Below, piece by piece: positions 29,607 through 39,846 of a stretch of 64,000 bases of DNA. Position 1 is the first letter of the stretch. The number at the start of each line of letters is the position of its first letter. Source of the DNA: Burkholderia ambifaria AMMD (lineage in GTDB: Bacteria; Pseudomonadota; Gammaproteobacteria; Burkholderiales; Burkholderiaceae); NCBI RefSeq assembly GCF_000203915.1, contig NC_008391.1, forward strand, positions 1,922,001 to 1,986,000, read 5' to 3'. The translations under genes were made by a program, and so were the position numbers. Below the pieces are notes generated by a model. That model was not told the origin of the DNA. It did no database searches and saw nothing but the letters and a program-made list of their open reading frames with translations.

Positions 29607-30688
29607 TGCGACGCGAACGCGAACCCGAATCGATCGACGACAGCGCGGCGCTCGTCGCGCAGGTCGACGCCGCGATCCACGATCGCCAGCCGCTGCTCAT
29701 CCGCGGCGCGGGCACGAAGTCCTTTCTCGGCCGCGCCGTCGAAGGCCGCACGCTCGACGTGCGCACGCACCGCGGCATCGTCGCGTACGACCCGACCGAA
29801 CTCGTGATCACCGCACGCGCAGGCACGCCGCTCGCCGAACTCGACGCGATGCTCGACGCGGCCGGCCAGATGCTGCCGTGCGAGCCGCCCACGTTCGGCG
29901 GCGCGGCCACGGTCGGCGGGATGTTCTCGGCCGCGCTGTCGGGGCCGCGCCGCCCGTGGGCGGGCGCGGTGCGCGATTTCGTGCTCGGCTGCCGCGTGAT
30001 CACCGGCCACGCGAAGCACCTGCGCTTCGGCGGCGAGGTGATGAAGAACGTCGCGGGCTACGACGTATCGCGGCTGCTTGCGGGCAGCTTCGGCTGCCTC
30101 GGCGTCGTGACGGAAGTGTCGCTGAAGGTGCTGCCGAAGCCGCGCGCGAGCCGCGATCTCGCATTGCCGCTCACGGCAGCCGAAGCCGTGCAGCGCGTGG
30201 CCGGATGGCGTCGCGCGGGGCTGCCGCTCGCGGGCGCGTGCCACGCGGACGGCGTGCTGCGCGTGCGGCTCGAAGGCGGCGAGGGCTCGGTGAAGGTCGC
30301 GCACGAAACGATCGGCGGCGAGAACATGGACGATCGCGCCGACGGCTTCTGGGGCCGGCTGCGCGACCTGTCCTTGCCGTTCTTCGACGATCCGCGCCCG
30401 CTGTGGCGCGTGTCGGTGCCGGCCGCCGCGCCGCTCGATGCGCTGCCCGGCGCGCTGCTGGTCGACTGGGGCGGCGCGCAGCGCTGGCTGAAGAGCGACG
30501 CCGCGCCGGCCGACGTGCAGCGATTCGCCGCGCAGTGGGGCGGCCATGCGAGCTGCTTCACGCCCGGCGCGACGCACGAGCCGTTCCAGCCGCTGCCGGC
30601 CGCGCTGCTGCGCGTGCACCGGCAGTTGAAGGCGCAACTCGATCCGCACGCGATCTTCAATCCCGGCCGCCTGTACGCGGACCTCTGA
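29606..30688 (+). CDS. glcE: Glycolate oxidase subunit GlcE (FAD-binding)
   Basis: A 360-residue paralogue of GlcD that keeps the FAD-binding part but has a shortened C-terminal region, as usual for GlcE. Visible motifs are PLLIRGAGTKSFLG, CEPPTFGGAATVGGMFS and VMKNVAGYDVSRLLAGSFGCLGVVTEVSLKVLP. The start overlaps the glcD stop, which makes translational coupling likely. It is an obligate partner subunit of the glycolate oxidase complex. Confidence 0.94.
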   Translation: MRREREPESIDDSAALVAQVDAAIHDRQPLLIRGAGTKSFLGRAVEGRTLDVRTHRGIVAYDPTELVITARAGTPLAELDAMLDAAGQMLPCEPPTFGGAATVGGMFSAALSGPRRPWAGAVRDFVLGCRVITGHAKHLRFGGEVMKNVAGYDVSRLLAGSFGCLGVVTEVSLKVLPKPRASRDLALPLTAAEAVQRVAGWRRAGLPLAGACHADGVLRVRLEGGEGSVKVAHETIGGENMDDRADGFWGRLRDLSLPFFDDPRPLWRVSVPAAAPLDALPGALLVDWGGAQRWLKSDAAPADVQRFAAQWGGHASCFTPGATHEPFQPLPAALLRVHRQLKAQLDPHAIFNPGRLYADL

Positions 30689-30712
30689 CGCCTACCCGAC
30701 TGCGAACCGCCG

Positions 30713-31933
30713 ATGCAAACCAATCTCAGCGAAGCAAGCAAGGCCCTCGACCGGGCCGATGAAGCGGAAGCGATCCTGCGCGCGTGCGTGCACTGCGGCT
30801 TCTGCAACGCGACCTGCCCGACCTATCAGGTGCTCGGCAACGAGCTCGACGGGCCGCGCGGACGCATCTACCTGATCAAGCAAATGCTCGAAGGCGAGCC
30901 GTGCGGCGAGCGCACGCAGCAGCATCTCGACCGTTGCCTGACCTGCCGCAACTGCGAAACGACCTGCCCGTCCGGCGTGCGCTATCACACGCTGCTCGAC
31001 ATCGGCCGCGCGGAAGCCGAGAAGCGCGCGCGACGTCCGGCCCGCGAGCGCCTGCTGCGCGCCGGCCTGCGTCACGTCGTACCGCGGCCGGCGACGTTCG
31101 CCGCGCTGCTGAAGGCGGGCCGCGCGCTGCGCCCGCTGCTGCCCGGCACGCTGCAGGACAAGATCCCGGCCACCGTGCCGGCGGCCGCGCCGCGCCCGCC
31201 GGTGCGCCATGCACGACGCGTGCTGATGCTCGAAGGCTGCGTGCAGCCTTCGCTGTCGCCGAACACCAACGCGGCCGCGGCCCGCGTGCTCGACCGGCTC
31301 GGCATCAGCGTGACGCCGGCCCGCGAAGCCGGCTGCTGCGGCGCGACCGAATATCACCTGAACGCGCAGGAGGCCGGGCTCGCACGCGCACGCCGCAACA
31401 TCGATGCGTGGTGGCCCGCGATCGAGGCCGGCGCGGAAGCGATCGTGCTGACGGCGAGCGGCTGCGGCGCGTTCGTGAAGGAATACGGCGACCTGCTGCG
31501 CTCCGACCCCGCGTATGCGGACAAGGCGCGGCGCGTCAGCGCCCTCGCGCGCGACCTCGCCGAAGTGATCGCGGCCGAGCCGCTCGACGCGCTGGCCGAC
31601 GCAACGCAACGCCGCGTCGCGGTGCACTGCCCGTGCACGCTGCAGCACGCGCAGCGGCTCGGCGGCGCTGTGGAAAGCATCCTGCGGCGGCTCGGCTTCG
31701 ATCTGACGAATGTCGCCGACGGCCACCTGTGCTGCGGGTCGGCCGGCACCTATTCGCTCACGCAGCCCGAACTCGCGACCCGACTGCGCGACAACAGGCT
31801 CGACGCGCTCGAAGCCGCGCGGCCGGACCTGATTGTCACGGCCAACATCGGCTGCCAGACTCACCTGAACGGCGCGGGCCGTACGTCCGTGCGCCACTGG
31901 ATCGAGCTCGTCGACAACCGATTGGTCAACTGA
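30713..31933 (+). CDS. glcF: Glycolate oxidase iron-sulfur subunit GlcF
   Basis: A 406-residue protein with two 4Fe-4S motifs: C25xxC28xxC31xxxCP and C75xxC78xxC81xxxCP. Two CCG domains follow, with the cysteine pairs EAGCCGATEYH and HLCCGSAGTYS. It passes electrons from the flavin subunits to the quinone pool. It follows glcE by 24 bp and precedes glcG by 22 bp. Confidence 0.95.
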   Translation: MQTNLSEASKALDRADEAEAILRACVHCGFCNATCPTYQVLGNELDGPRGRIYLIKQMLEGEPCGERTQQHLDRCLTCRNCETTCPSGVRYHTLLDIGRAEAEKRARRPARERLLRAGLRHVVPRPATFAALLKAGRALRPLLPGTLQDKIPATVPAAAPRPPVRHARRVLMLEGCVQPSLSPNTNAAAARVLDRLGISVTPAREAGCCGATEYHLNAQEAGLARARRNIDAWWPAIEAGAEAIVLTASGCGAFVKEYGDLLRSDPAYADKARRVSALARDLAEVIAAEPLDALADATQRRVAVHCPCTLQHAQRLGGAVESILRRLGFDLTNVADGHLCCGSAGTYSLTQPELATRLRDNRLDALEAARPDLIVTANIGCQTHLNGAGRTSVRHWIELVDNRLVN

Positions 31934-31955
31934 CCGCTGATTCCGGAGGACTTCC

Positions 31956-32360
31956 ATGCAAACGAAACCCGAACTCGAACTCGCGGACGTCGAGCGCATG
32001 CTCGCCGCCGCCCGCGCGGAAGCGGAGCACCACGGCTGGGCCGTGTCGATCGCCATCGTCGACGACGGCGGCCACCTGCTCGCGTTCGCGCGTCTCGACG
32101 GCGCATCGCCGGCCAGCAGCTACATCGCGCACGACAAGGCGCGCGCGGCGGCGCTCGGCCGGCGTGAGACGAAGGCGTATGAGGATATGATCAACGGTGG
32201 CCGCACCGCGTTTCTGAGCGTGCCGCTGACGGGGTTGCTCGAAGGCGGCGTGCCGGTCATGGTGGACGGCCGCATTGCGGGCGCGATCGGTGTGTCTGGC
32301 GTAAAGTCCGAACAGGACGCCCAGATCGCCCGCGCCGGCACACAAAGCGTCGCGGCCTGA
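31956..32360 (+). CDS. glcG: GlcG/HbpS-family protein
   Basis: A 134-residue GlcG/HbpS-family (DUF336) protein, the usual size. The motif WAVSIAIVDDGGHLLAFARLDGA and the C-terminal GAIGVSGVKSEQDAQIARAG are diagnostic. The protein is regularly encoded with glycolate oxidase; the family can bind haem or cobalamin-like ligands but its role here is not established. A good GGAGGA lies upstream. Confidence 0.93.
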   Translation: MQTKPELELADVERMLAAARAEAEHHGWAVSIAIVDDGGHLLAFARLDGASPASSYIAHDKARAAALGRRETKAYEDMINGGRTAFLSVPLTGLLEGGVPVMVDGRIAGAIGVSGVKSEQDAQIARAGTQSVAA

Positions 32361-32396
32361 TCCGCGCGCGTTTTTCATTCCCCGGGAGGAATCACG

Positions 32397-34571
32397 ATGA
32401 TCGACCAAGCAGGACTGCAAGTCGCGCCAGCGCTGAGCCAGTTCATTGAAAACGAAGCATTGCCGGGCACCGGTATCGACAAGGCCGCGTTCTGGAGCGG
32501 TTTCTCGGCGCTGGTGCACGACCTCGCGCCGCGCAACCGCGAGTTGCTCGCGGAACGCGACCGCCTCCAGCACGAACTCGACACGTGGCATCGCGCGCAT
32601 CCCGGCCCGGTGCGCGACCATGCCGCGTTTCGCGCGTTCCTCGAACAAATCGGCTACCTCGTGCCGGTCCCGGCGAACGTCGCGGCAGCCACCGCGAACG
32701 TCGACAGCGAGATCGCGACGCAGGCCGGCCCGCAGCTCGTCGTGCCGCTGTCGAACGCGCGCTATGCGCTGAACGCCGCGAACGCACGCTGGGGCAGCCT
32801 GTACGACGCGCTGTACGGCACCGATGCGCTGCCAGAGGACGGCGGCGCCGAACGCACGTCGGCCTACAACCCGACACGCGGCCAGCGCGTGATCGACTAC
32901 GCGCGCAACGTGCTCGACAACGCGGCGCCGCTCGCGAGCGGCTCGCACCGCGACGCGCTGCGCTATCGCGTGGAGGACGGCCAGCTCGCCGTCGAGACGG
33001 GCAAGGGCGTCGTGCACCTCGCGCACCCGGCGCAATTCGTCGGCTACCAGGGCGCGGCGGGCGCGCCGTCCGCGATCCTGCTGAAAAACAACGGCCTGCA
33101 CATCGAGATCCAGATCGACGCGTCGACCCCCATCGGTCGCGCCGATCTCGCGAACGTGAAGGACGTCGTGCTCGAAGCCGCGGTCAGCACGATCATCGAC
33201 TGCGAGGATTCGGTCGCGGCGGTCGATGCCGAAGACAAGGTCCAGCTGTATCGCAACTGGCTCGGGCTGATGCAGGGCACGCTGGTCGAGGAAGTCGCGA
33301 AGGGCGGCAAGACCTTCACGCGCCGCCTGAACGCCGATCGCGAATACACGACGCCGGCCGGCGGCACGCTGTCGCTGCACGGCCGCTCGCTGCTGTTCGT
33401 GCGCAACGTCGGCCACCTGATGACCAACGGCGCGGTGCTCGACCGCGACGGCAACGAGATTCCGGAAGGGATTCTCGACGGCGTCGTCACCACGCTGTGC
33501 GCGCTGCACGACCTGAAGGCCAAGCGCAATTCGCGCACGGGCTCGATCTACATCGTGAAGCCGAAGATGCACGGCCCCGTCGAAGTCGCGTTCGCCGACA
33601 CGCTGTTCGCGCGCATCGAGGATCTGTACGGCCTGCCGCGCAACACGCTGAAGATGGGCATCATGGACGAGGAGCGCCGCACCAGCGTGAACCTCGCCGC
33701 ATGTATCGCGGCCGCCGCCGCGCGCGTCGCGTTCATCAACACCGGCTTCCTCGACCGCACCGGCGACGAGATGCACACCGCGATGGAAGCGGGCCCGATG
33801 ATCCGCAAGGGCGAGATGAAGTCGTCGGCGTGGATCACCGCATACGAGCGCAACAACGTGCTCGCGGGCCTGTCGGCCGGCTTGCGCGGCCGCGCGCAGA
33901 TCGGCAAGGGCATGTGGGCGATGCCGGACCTGATGCACGCGATGCTCGAGCAGAAGATCGCGCATCCGCGCGCCGGCGCGAACACCGCGTGGGTGCCGTC
34001 ACCGACCGCCGCGACGCTGCACGCGCTGCACTACCACCAGGTCGATGTGCAGGCCGTCCAGCAGGAGCTGGAGAAGACGTCCTACGCGAGCGAACGCGAC
34101 GCGCTGCTCGAAGGGCTGCTGACCGTGCCGGTCGTCGAGCGCGCCGCCTGGAGCGAAAGCGAGATCCTGAGCGAGGTCGAGAACAACGCGCAGGGCATCC
34201 TCGGCTACGTGGTGCGCTGGGTCGAACAGGGCGTCGGCTGCTCGAAGGTGCCCGACATCCACGACGTCGGCCTGATGGAAGACCGCGCGACGCTGCGCAT
34301 CTCGAGCCAGCACATCGCGAACTGGCTGCGCCATGGCGTGATCACCGAGGCGTTCGTGCTCGACGTGTTCAAGCGGATGGCGCGCGTCGTCGACCAGCAG
34401 AACGCGGGCGACCCGAACTACCGCCCGATGGCGCCTGACTACGGCCAGTCCACCGCGTTCAAGGCCGCGTGCGCGCTGGCGCTGCAGGGCACGTCGCAGC
34501 CGAGCGGTTATACCGAGCCGCTGCTGCATCGGTTCCGGCTCGCGTTCAAGGCGCAACAACAGGGCGCGTGA
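32397..34571 (+). CDS. glcB: Malate synthase G
   Basis: A 724-residue monomeric malate synthase G, full length. Landmarks are [49 protein letters not shown] and [23 protein letters not shown]. It condenses glyoxylate, the product of glycolate oxidase, with acetyl-CoA to malate. GGGAGGA precedes the ATG. As last gene of the glc operon it closes the pathway and is followed by tandem hairpins. Confidence 0.96.
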   Translation: MIDQAGLQVAPALSQFIENEALPGTGIDKAAFWSGFSALVHDLAPRNRELLAERDRLQHELDTWHRAHPGPVRDHAAFRAFLEQIGYLVPVPANVAAATANVDSEIATQAGPQLVVPLSNARYALNAANARWGSLYDALYGTDALPEDGGAERTSAYNPTRGQRVIDYARNVLDNAAPLASGSHRDALRYRVEDGQLAVETGKGVVHLAHPAQFVGYQGAAGAPSAILLKNNGLHIEIQIDASTPIGRADLANVKDVVLEAAVSTIIDCEDSVAAVDAEDKVQLYRNWLGLMQGTLVEEVAKGGKTFTRRLNADREYTTPAGGTLSLHGRSLLFVRNVGHLMTNGAVLDRDGNEIPEGILDGVVTTLCALHDLKAKRNSRTGSIYIVKPKMHGPVEVAFADTLFARIEDLYGLPRNTLKMGIMDEERRTSVNLAACIAAAAARVAFINTGFLDRTGDEMHTAMEAGPMIRKGEMKSSAWITAYERNNVLAGLSAGLRGRAQIGKGMWAMPDLMHAMLEQKIAHPRAGANTAWVPSPTAATLHALHYHQVDVQAVQQELEKTSYASERDALLEGLLTVPVVERAAWSESEILSEVENNAQGILGYVVRWVEQGVGCSKVPDIHDVGLMEDRATLRISSQHIANWLRHGVITEAFVLDVFKRMARVVDQQNAGDPNYRPMAPDYGQSTAFKAACALALQGTSQPSGYTEPLLHRFRLAFKAQQQGA

Positions 34572-34577
34572 GCGTTC

Positions 34578-34638
34578 GCATGCGGGCTTTCCCGCATGCG
34601 GCTTCACGACACGGGCGGCCATTTCGGCCGCCCGTTTT
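34578..34638 (+). terminator. Tandem hairpins ending the glc operon
   Basis: Two perfect 9-bp hairpins follow glcB by 6 bp: GCATGCGGG-CTTT-CCCGCATGC at 34578-34599 and CGGGCGGCC-ATTTC-GGCCGCCCG at 34612-34634, the second followed by TTTT. The second is a normal intrinsic terminator; the first may protect the 3' end. Confidence 0.85.
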
Positions 34639-35057
34639 CGTATGCGGATTCACGCGGACGCTGAAAACGGATAATCGATCCGTATCGCTCGGCCTTCGGC
34701 GCAGAGCCTTGTACTGCAACGCTTGCGCGCACGCTCGGCAAGCGTCGGCCGGCGCGATAATTTGATCCGGATCAATGGCTTGCAACATTTTTCGCGCTCG
34801 ATAATGCCCGCGCTATACTCGGACCATTGCGCGCCGCGATTCGTCGGATCGTCGAATCGCGGCAGATCTATCTCGCCGGTGCGCCGGTAATCCGGCGGCT
34901 TATCCGGCTGCGATGATCGATGATCGCGCCCGCGTTTCCTGTCGGTCGGGCGGAATGCGTATCGGGGGCCGCGTAACGGATCGCCGCCGGCCAATCAATA
35001 CGAACACACTCGCATCGGCCCGCCGCCCGGCGGCGATGCCCCCTCGATCCACGGACC
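34639..35057. other. Promoter region of diguanylate cyclase gene
   Basis: About 420 bp without a supported gene. It holds the ANR/FNR box at 34762-34775 and a TATACT element at 34814-34819. The remaining leader of roughly 230 bases to the start codon is long and shows no recognised riboswitch. Confidence 0.5.
34762..34775. promoter_or_regulatory. Perfect ANR/FNR box
   Basis: TTGAT-CCGG-ATCAA matches the FNR/ANR consensus TTGAT-N4-ATCAA exactly. A possible -10 element TATACT lies at 34814-34819, which puts the box about 57-62 bases before transcription start, the position of class I activator sites. Oxygen-responsive control of the downstream diguanylate cyclase is the inference. Confidence 0.72.
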
Positions 35058-36620
35058 ATGGCAGAAACCGACTACGCAATGCCCAGCGAATCCGGCCTGA
35101 CGGGCCGTGTCGCCGCTCATCTGCGCCGGCTCCTGCTGCCGCACCTGATCTTCTATTCGGGGCTGCTGCTCGGCCTGCTCCTGCTGCTGCTGTGCGGAAT
35201 CGTGCTGTACGAGGCACGCATCGACGCGCGCGACCGTGCGCGCATCACGCAGCACAACATCGCGTTGATGGCGTCGTGGGACATCGAGCGCAACATCGAG
35301 TTCTTCGCGCTGTCGCTGCAGGCTGTCGTCGAAGGCGAGAACGATCCGGCGGTCGTCGCGCTGCCGATGCCGCTGCGCCGCCAGGTGCTGTTCGATCGCG
35401 CGACCACCGCCAAGTATCTCGGCGGCATCTATGTGCTCGACGCGAACGGCGACATTGCGGTCGACGGCAAGAGCGACGTGCCGCGCAAGGCCAATTTCGG
35501 CAACGAACGGTATTTCACCGTGCATCGCGACCATCCGGACGTCGGCCTGTACGTCAGCGATCCGTACCATTCGCGGCTGCGCGCCGGCTCGCCGAGCATC
35601 GCGCTCAGCCGGCGCATCACGCGCCCCGACGGGTCGTTCGGCGGCGTCGCCGTGATATCGATCCGGCTCGAATATTTCCAGAACCTGTTCTCGCGCCTCT
35701 CCCTCGGCGATCGCGGGTCGATGGCGCTGATCAATACGTCCGGGCTGATGCTCGCGCGCCAGCCGTACGAACCGGCGATCGTCGGGCGCAACATCAGCAA
35801 GGCCAGCACGTTCCGGCACTTCATGACCGCCAGCGAAGGCAGCTTCTCCGACACCGCGTCGATCGACGGCGTGCGGCGCCTGTACGTGTTCCGGCACCTC
35901 GAGAACCTGCCGCTGATCATCATGGTCGCGCGCTCGGAAGCCGACACCTACGCCGCGTGGTACGACCGCGCGATCCCGATCGGCTCGGCGATGGCCGTGC
36001 TCGCAATCGGCTTCGTCGGCCTGTCGCTGCTGCTCGACGTGCAGTTGCGCAAGCGTCACCGCGCGGAAACCGAACTGCAGGCGCTCGCGCGCACCGACGG
36101 CCTCACCGGCCTCGACAACCGCCGGATGCTCGACGTCACGCTCGCACGCGAATGGCGCCGCGCGGCGCGTTCGCAGCACGCGCTGTCGCTGCTGTTCGTC
36201 GACGTCGATCACTTCAAGCGCTACAACGACACGCAGGGCCACCAGGCCGGCGACGACGCGCTCGCCGCGGTCGCCCGCTGCATCGCCGGCTGCCTGCGCC
36301 GTCCGGCCGACTATGCGGCCCGTTACGGCGGCGAGGAGTTCGTCGTCGTGCTGCCCAATGTCGACACGAACGGCGCCGTGACGATCGCCGAAGCGATCCG
36401 CACCGGCATCCTCGATCTCGGCATCCGGCACGACACGGGCGTGTCCGGCCGCCTGACCGCAAGCATCGGCGTGACGACCTGCTATCCGGAACGCGACGAC
36501 AGCATCCAGGCCGCGCTGAAGCTCGCCGACGACGCGCTGTACCGCGCGAAGGAATCCGGGCGCAATCAGGTCGTCGTACTGACGTCCTCGTCCGTCGAAC
36601 GCATGCCGCGGCGCGCCTGA
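35058..36620 (+). CDS. Diguanylate cyclase with periplasmic sensor domain
   Basis: A 520-residue inner-membrane GGDEF protein. One membrane helix at about 28-50, a periplasmic PDC/Cache sensor at about 55-300 (YLGGIYVLDANGDIAVDG, NERYFTVHRDHPDVGLYVSDPY), a second helix at about 308-330, then the GGDEF domain. The active loop is GGEEF at 424-428 and the inhibitory I-site RPAD lies five residues before it. It makes cyclic di-GMP from GTP with product inhibition. No phosphodiesterase gene is adjacent. The ribosome-binding site is weak. Confidence 0.94.
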   Translation: MAETDYAMPSESGLTGRVAAHLRRLLLPHLIFYSGLLLGLLLLLLCGIVLYEARIDARDRARITQHNIALMASWDIERNIEFFALSLQAVVEGENDPAVVALPMPLRRQVLFDRATTAKYLGGIYVLDANGDIAVDGKSDVPRKANFGNERYFTVHRDHPDVGLYVSDPYHSRLRAGSPSIALSRRITRPDGSFGGVAVISIRLEYFQNLFSRLSLGDRGSMALINTSGLMLARQPYEPAIVGRNISKASTFRHFMTASEGSFSDTASIDGVRRLYVFRHLENLPLIIMVARSEADTYAAWYDRAIPIGSAMAVLAIGFVGLSLLLDVQLRKRHRAETELQALARTDGLTGLDNRRMLDVTLAREWRRAARSQHALSLLFVDVDHFKRYNDTQGHQAGDDALAAVARCIAGCLRRPADYAARYGGEEFVVVLPNVDTNGAVTIAEAIRTGILDLGIRHDTGVSGRLTASIGVTTCYPERDDSIQAALKLADDALYRAKESGRNQVVVLTSSSVERMPRRA

Positions 36621-36753
36621 GCGCGGCGTCGGGCCGGCCCCTCCGGCTGCCACACCGCCGCCTGCGGGCAAAATCGCCGACAATGTCGGCTCGCCGCGCC
36701 GCCGCGCGACACACGCGGCCGCCGGCCCGCGTCCGCGTCTGCTTCGCACCACC

Positions 36754-38133
36754 ATGAGACTCAAGGCAAAGATTTTCCTTCTGGCCATCGTGCCGTTCCT
36801 GCTCGCGATCGCCGGCATCGGCTTCGGCGTACGCCAGCAGGCGACGTCGCTCGCGCGCACGCAGCACGCGACGATCCAGGCCGCCTACCTGTCGAGCAAG
36901 GAAGTCGAGCTGAAGCATTACGTCGAGCTCGCGACGAGCGCGATCATGCCGCTGTACGACGCGAGCGGCCGCAATGCGCGCGACGAGGGGCTACTGCGCA
37001 CACAGGCGCTCGCGATGCTGCAGAAGATGGATTTCGGCCCCGACGGCTATTTCTTCGTATACGACCTGCACGGCAATTCGCTGATGCATCCGCGCGAGCC
37101 CGAGCGCGTCGGCCACAACTTCTGGTCGATGCGCGACCCGCAAGGCGCGCTGACGATCCAGCAACTGATCGGCGCCGCGTCGCACGGCGGCGGCTACGTG
37201 CGCTACGCGTGGCAGCGGCCGTCGACGGGCAAGGTCGCGCCGAAGCTCGGCTACGTCGTCGCGCTCGAACGCTGGGGCTGGATGGTCGGCACCGGCATCT
37301 ATCTCGACGACGTCGACACCGCGCTGCAACGCATCGACGCGCGCGCGTCCGCGAACATCGAGCGCACGATGAGCTGGCTCACCGCGATCGCGCTGACCGG
37401 CGCGGCGGTGATCGCCGTGTGCGCGCTGGTGCTGAACGTCAGCGAATCGCGCAGCGCCGATGCGAAGCTCAAGCAGCTCGCGCAGCGCGTCGTCGAATCG
37501 CAGGAGCAGGAGCGCGAGCGGCTGTCGCGCGAGCTGCATGACGGGATCAGCCAGATGATGGTGTCCGCGAAGCTGATGCTCGAGTCCGCGCTCGCGCGAT
37601 TCGAGCGCGGCGCGACGCGCATGCCCGAAGCCGAGCAGGCGCTCGCGACGGGGGTCGGACGGCTCGGCGACACGCTGCGCGAAGTGCGGCGCATCTCGCA
37701 TGCGCTGCGCCCGGCGATGCTCGACGATCTCGGCCTCGCGGCCGCGCTCGAGCAGCTCGTGCGCGAACTCGGCGCGGAGAGCGGCATCGACATCGGCTAT
37801 ACGCAGGTTGCGCACAGCGGCGCGCGGCCGTTGCCCGCGCCGGTCAATACGGCGCTGTTCCGGATTGCACAGGAAGCGCTCAGCAACATCGTGCATCATG
37901 CGCAGGCGTCGCGCGCGGCCGTCACGCTCGACGTCGGCGCGCATGCCGTCAGACTGACCATCGCCGACAACGGCTGCGGCTTCGACGCCGAGCGGACCCA
38001 GACCGATGCACGCCGCGGCATCGGGCTGCGCAACATGCGCGAGCGCCTCGACGCGCTCGGCGGCACGCTGACGATCACGTCGCAGGTCGGCCACACCGTC
38101 GTGGCCGCGCGCGTGCCGCTGCGCGCCGCCTGA
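36754..38133 (+). CDS. Cache-domain sensor histidine kinase (NarL/DegS type, HisKA_3)
   Basis: A 459-residue kinase. A membrane helix at about 7-26, a single Cache domain at about 35-200 with MDFGPDGYFFVYDLHGNSLMHPR and ALERWGWMVGTGIYLDDV, and a second helix at about 206-229. The HisKA_3 helix has phospho-acceptor His262 in SRELHDGISQ, and the ATPase domain has ADNGCGFD and GIGLRNMRERL. It would sense a small carboxylate-type ligand in the periplasm and phosphorylate the response regulator encoded 31 bp downstream. Confidence 0.94.
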   Translation: MRLKAKIFLLAIVPFLLAIAGIGFGVRQQATSLARTQHATIQAAYLSSKEVELKHYVELATSAIMPLYDASGRNARDEGLLRTQALAMLQKMDFGPDGYFFVYDLHGNSLMHPREPERVGHNFWSMRDPQGALTIQQLIGAASHGGGYVRYAWQRPSTGKVAPKLGYVVALERWGWMVGTGIYLDDVDTALQRIDARASANIERTMSWLTAIALTGAAVIAVCALVLNVSESRSADAKLKQLAQRVVESQEQERERLSRELHDGISQMMVSAKLMLESALARFERGATRMPEAEQALATGVGRLGDTLREVRRISHALRPAMLDDLGLAAALEQLVRELGAESGIDIGYTQVAHSGARPLPAPVNTALFRIAQEALSNIVHHAQASRAAVTLDVGAHAVRLTIADNGCGFDAERTQTDARRGIGLRNMRERLDALGGTLTITSQVGHTVVAARVPLRAA

Positions 38134-38164
38134 CGAGCACCACCATAACCGGAGACCTTTGCCC

Positions 38165-38809
38165 ATGAGCGCCCCCGACACTGACCGGCCCGCCGCCCGA
38201 CTGCTGCTCGTCGACGACCACCCGCTGGTGCGCGACGGCCTGCGGATGCGGCTCGAGGCGGCCGACCTGTCCGTGGTCGGCGAAGCCGGCAACGCCGACG
38301 AAGCGCTCGCGCTGGCCGCGTCGCTCGAGCCCGATCTCGCGCTGATGGACGTCGGCATGAACGGGATGAACGGCATCACGCTCGCCGGCGTGTTCCACGA
38401 ACGCTTTCCGGGGATTCGCGTGCTGATGCTGTCGATGCACGACAACATCGAGTACGTGACGCAGGCCGTGCGCGCCGGCGCGAGCGGCTACCTCCTGAAG
38501 GATTCGCCGGCGAGCGAGATCGTCCGCGCGATTGGCGCGGTGCTGGCCGGGCAGACGTTCTTCAGCGAAGGGCTCGCGGCACGGATGATCCAGGCGAGCG
38601 CGACCGCGTCGCCGCTCGACCGCTTGACGCCGCGCGAACGCGACATCCTCGACGCGCTGGCCGAGGGGCTGTCGAGCAAGCAGATCGCGCAGCAGACGGG
38701 GTTGTCGGTGCGCACGGTGGAAACCCATCGGCTGAATCTGAAGCGCAAGCTCGAGATCGAAGGGCAGGCGGAGCTGATCAAGTTCGCGGTCGAGCATCGG
38801 CGGCGATAG
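38165..38809 (+). CDS. LuxR/NarL-family response regulator
   Basis: A 214-residue regulator. The receiver domain has the acidic pair in LLVDDH, phospho-acceptor Asp62 in LALMDVGMNG and a lysine in LLKDS. The C-terminal LuxR helix-turn-helix has LTPRERDILDALAEGLSSKQIAQQTGLSVRTVETH as landmark. The ATG at 38165 has GGAGA upstream; a TTG two codons earlier is less likely. It pairs with the kinase before it. Targets are unknown. Confidence 0.94.
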   Translation: MSAPDTDRPAARLLLVDDHPLVRDGLRMRLEAADLSVVGEAGNADEALALAASLEPDLALMDVGMNGMNGITLAGVFHERFPGIRVLMLSMHDNIEYVTQAVRAGASGYLLKDSPASEIVRAIGAVLAGQTFFSEGLAARMIQASATASPLDRLTPRERDILDALAEGLSSKQIAQQTGLSVRTVETHRLNLKRKLEIEGQAELIKFAVEHRRR

Positions 38810-38857
38810 GGCGCGCCCGGCGCCCCGTCATTGCGAACGCGAAGCCGCCGCCGCAAC

Positions 38858-38880
38858 AAAAAAGGCGCCCCGAGGGCGCC
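38858..38880 (-). terminator. Intrinsic terminator of the MlaC-like gene
   Basis: GGCGCCC-CGA-GGGCGCC with six A residues on the left, which become a T tract on the minus strand. It lies 40 bp after the stop of the minus-strand MlaC-like gene. Confidence 0.88.
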
Positions 38881-38919
38881 CTTCATGCATACCGACCCAA
38901 ACGGATCGGCAAGCGGCGA

Positions 38920-39516
38920 TCAGTTCGTCCGCGAGTTGTGCTTCTGCAGATACGCGATCAGGCCGTCGATGCCGCCCGTTGCGAGCTGGCTCTTGAACTG
39001 CCCCTGGTAGACCTGGATCAGCCACGCGCCCGACATGTCGATGTCGTAGATCTTCCAGTCGCTGCCGACCTTGCCGAGCCGGTAGCCGACCGACTGGCTG
39101 TCGCCCGGCGTCGTGACCGTCGACTGCACCAGCGCATCGGCACCCGACGCGCCGCCTGGCTTGAACGAGAACTTCGCGTCCTGGTTGCCGAGCTGCGCGA
39201 GCGACGCGGCATAGGTGCGCGTCATCAGCACCCTGAACTGCTTGTAGAGTTCCTGCTGCTGTTGCGGCGTCGCCTGCTTCCAGGCATCGCCGACCGCGAT
39301 GCGCGTCGTGCGCTCGAAGTTCGTCACCGGCAGGAAGCGCTGCTCGACGACTTGCGTGATTTTCGCCATGTCGCCGCCGCGTGCAGCCGGATCGGCCTTC
39401 ATCGCGTTGACGGTGCCCTCGACCGCATTGCGGACGATGTCGACCGGCGCGCTCTGCGCGAAAGCGGAAACCGACACGGCGGCGGCCGCGACGAAAGCAA
39501 ACAGATGACGTTTCAT
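38920..39516 (-). CDS. MlaC/Ttg2D-family (HpnM-like) periplasmic phospholipid-binding protein
   Basis: A 198-residue secreted protein. The signal peptide MKRHLFAFVAAAAVSVSAFA is followed by an MlaC fold: VVEQRFLPVTNFERTTRIAVGDAWKQAT, YKQFRVLMTRTYAASLAQ and GSDWKIYDIDMSGAWLIQVYQGQF. MlaC proteins ferry phospholipids across the periplasm. HpnM, a member of this family, is linked to hopanoid clusters. The location, divergent from hpnN and mlaA, supports an envelope-lipid role; which name applies cannot be settled here. Confidence 0.9.
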   Translation of the reverse strand: MKRHLFAFVAAAAVSVSAFAQSAPVDIVRNAVEGTVNAMKADPAARGGDMAKITQVVEQRFLPVTNFERTTRIAVGDAWKQATPQQQQELYKQFRVLMTRTYAASLAQLGNQDAKFSFKPGGASGADALVQSTVTTPGDSQSVGYRLGKVGSDWKIYDIDMSGAWLIQVYQGQFKSQLATGGIDGLIAYLQKHNSRTN

Positions 39517-39846
39517 ACGGATATCGCACTCGATGAGAAAAAACGGGCCGGCGGATTGCATCGATTGCATCGGCCGGTGGGTCGAAGTATAGCGGCCCGA
39601 ACGCCCGCCTGCCGCCCGGTGACCGACTGTTACCTTTGAGCCCCTTTTGTCACAGGACCGCCGCCGCGGCACGATTCGGGCCGATTATGTAAATATCCGC
39701 TTACCAATGGTCCGATCATTCGCGCCGATTCCCTCGCCGCGGAGCAAATATCCTTCCCGCCCCTTCATGCTGCAACGTTGCGACCGACGTCACGCGGCGC
39801 CGGTATACTCGTTGCTTTGCCCTTGCCAGCCCCATCGCACCGCCAC
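39517..39846. other. Divergent promoter region between MlaC-like gene and hpnN
   Basis: 330 bp without a gene. A TATACT element lies at 39586-39591 reading on the minus strand (for the MlaC-like gene) and another at 39804-39809 on the plus strand (for hpnN). No convincing -35 element or operator is visible. Confidence 0.45.
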
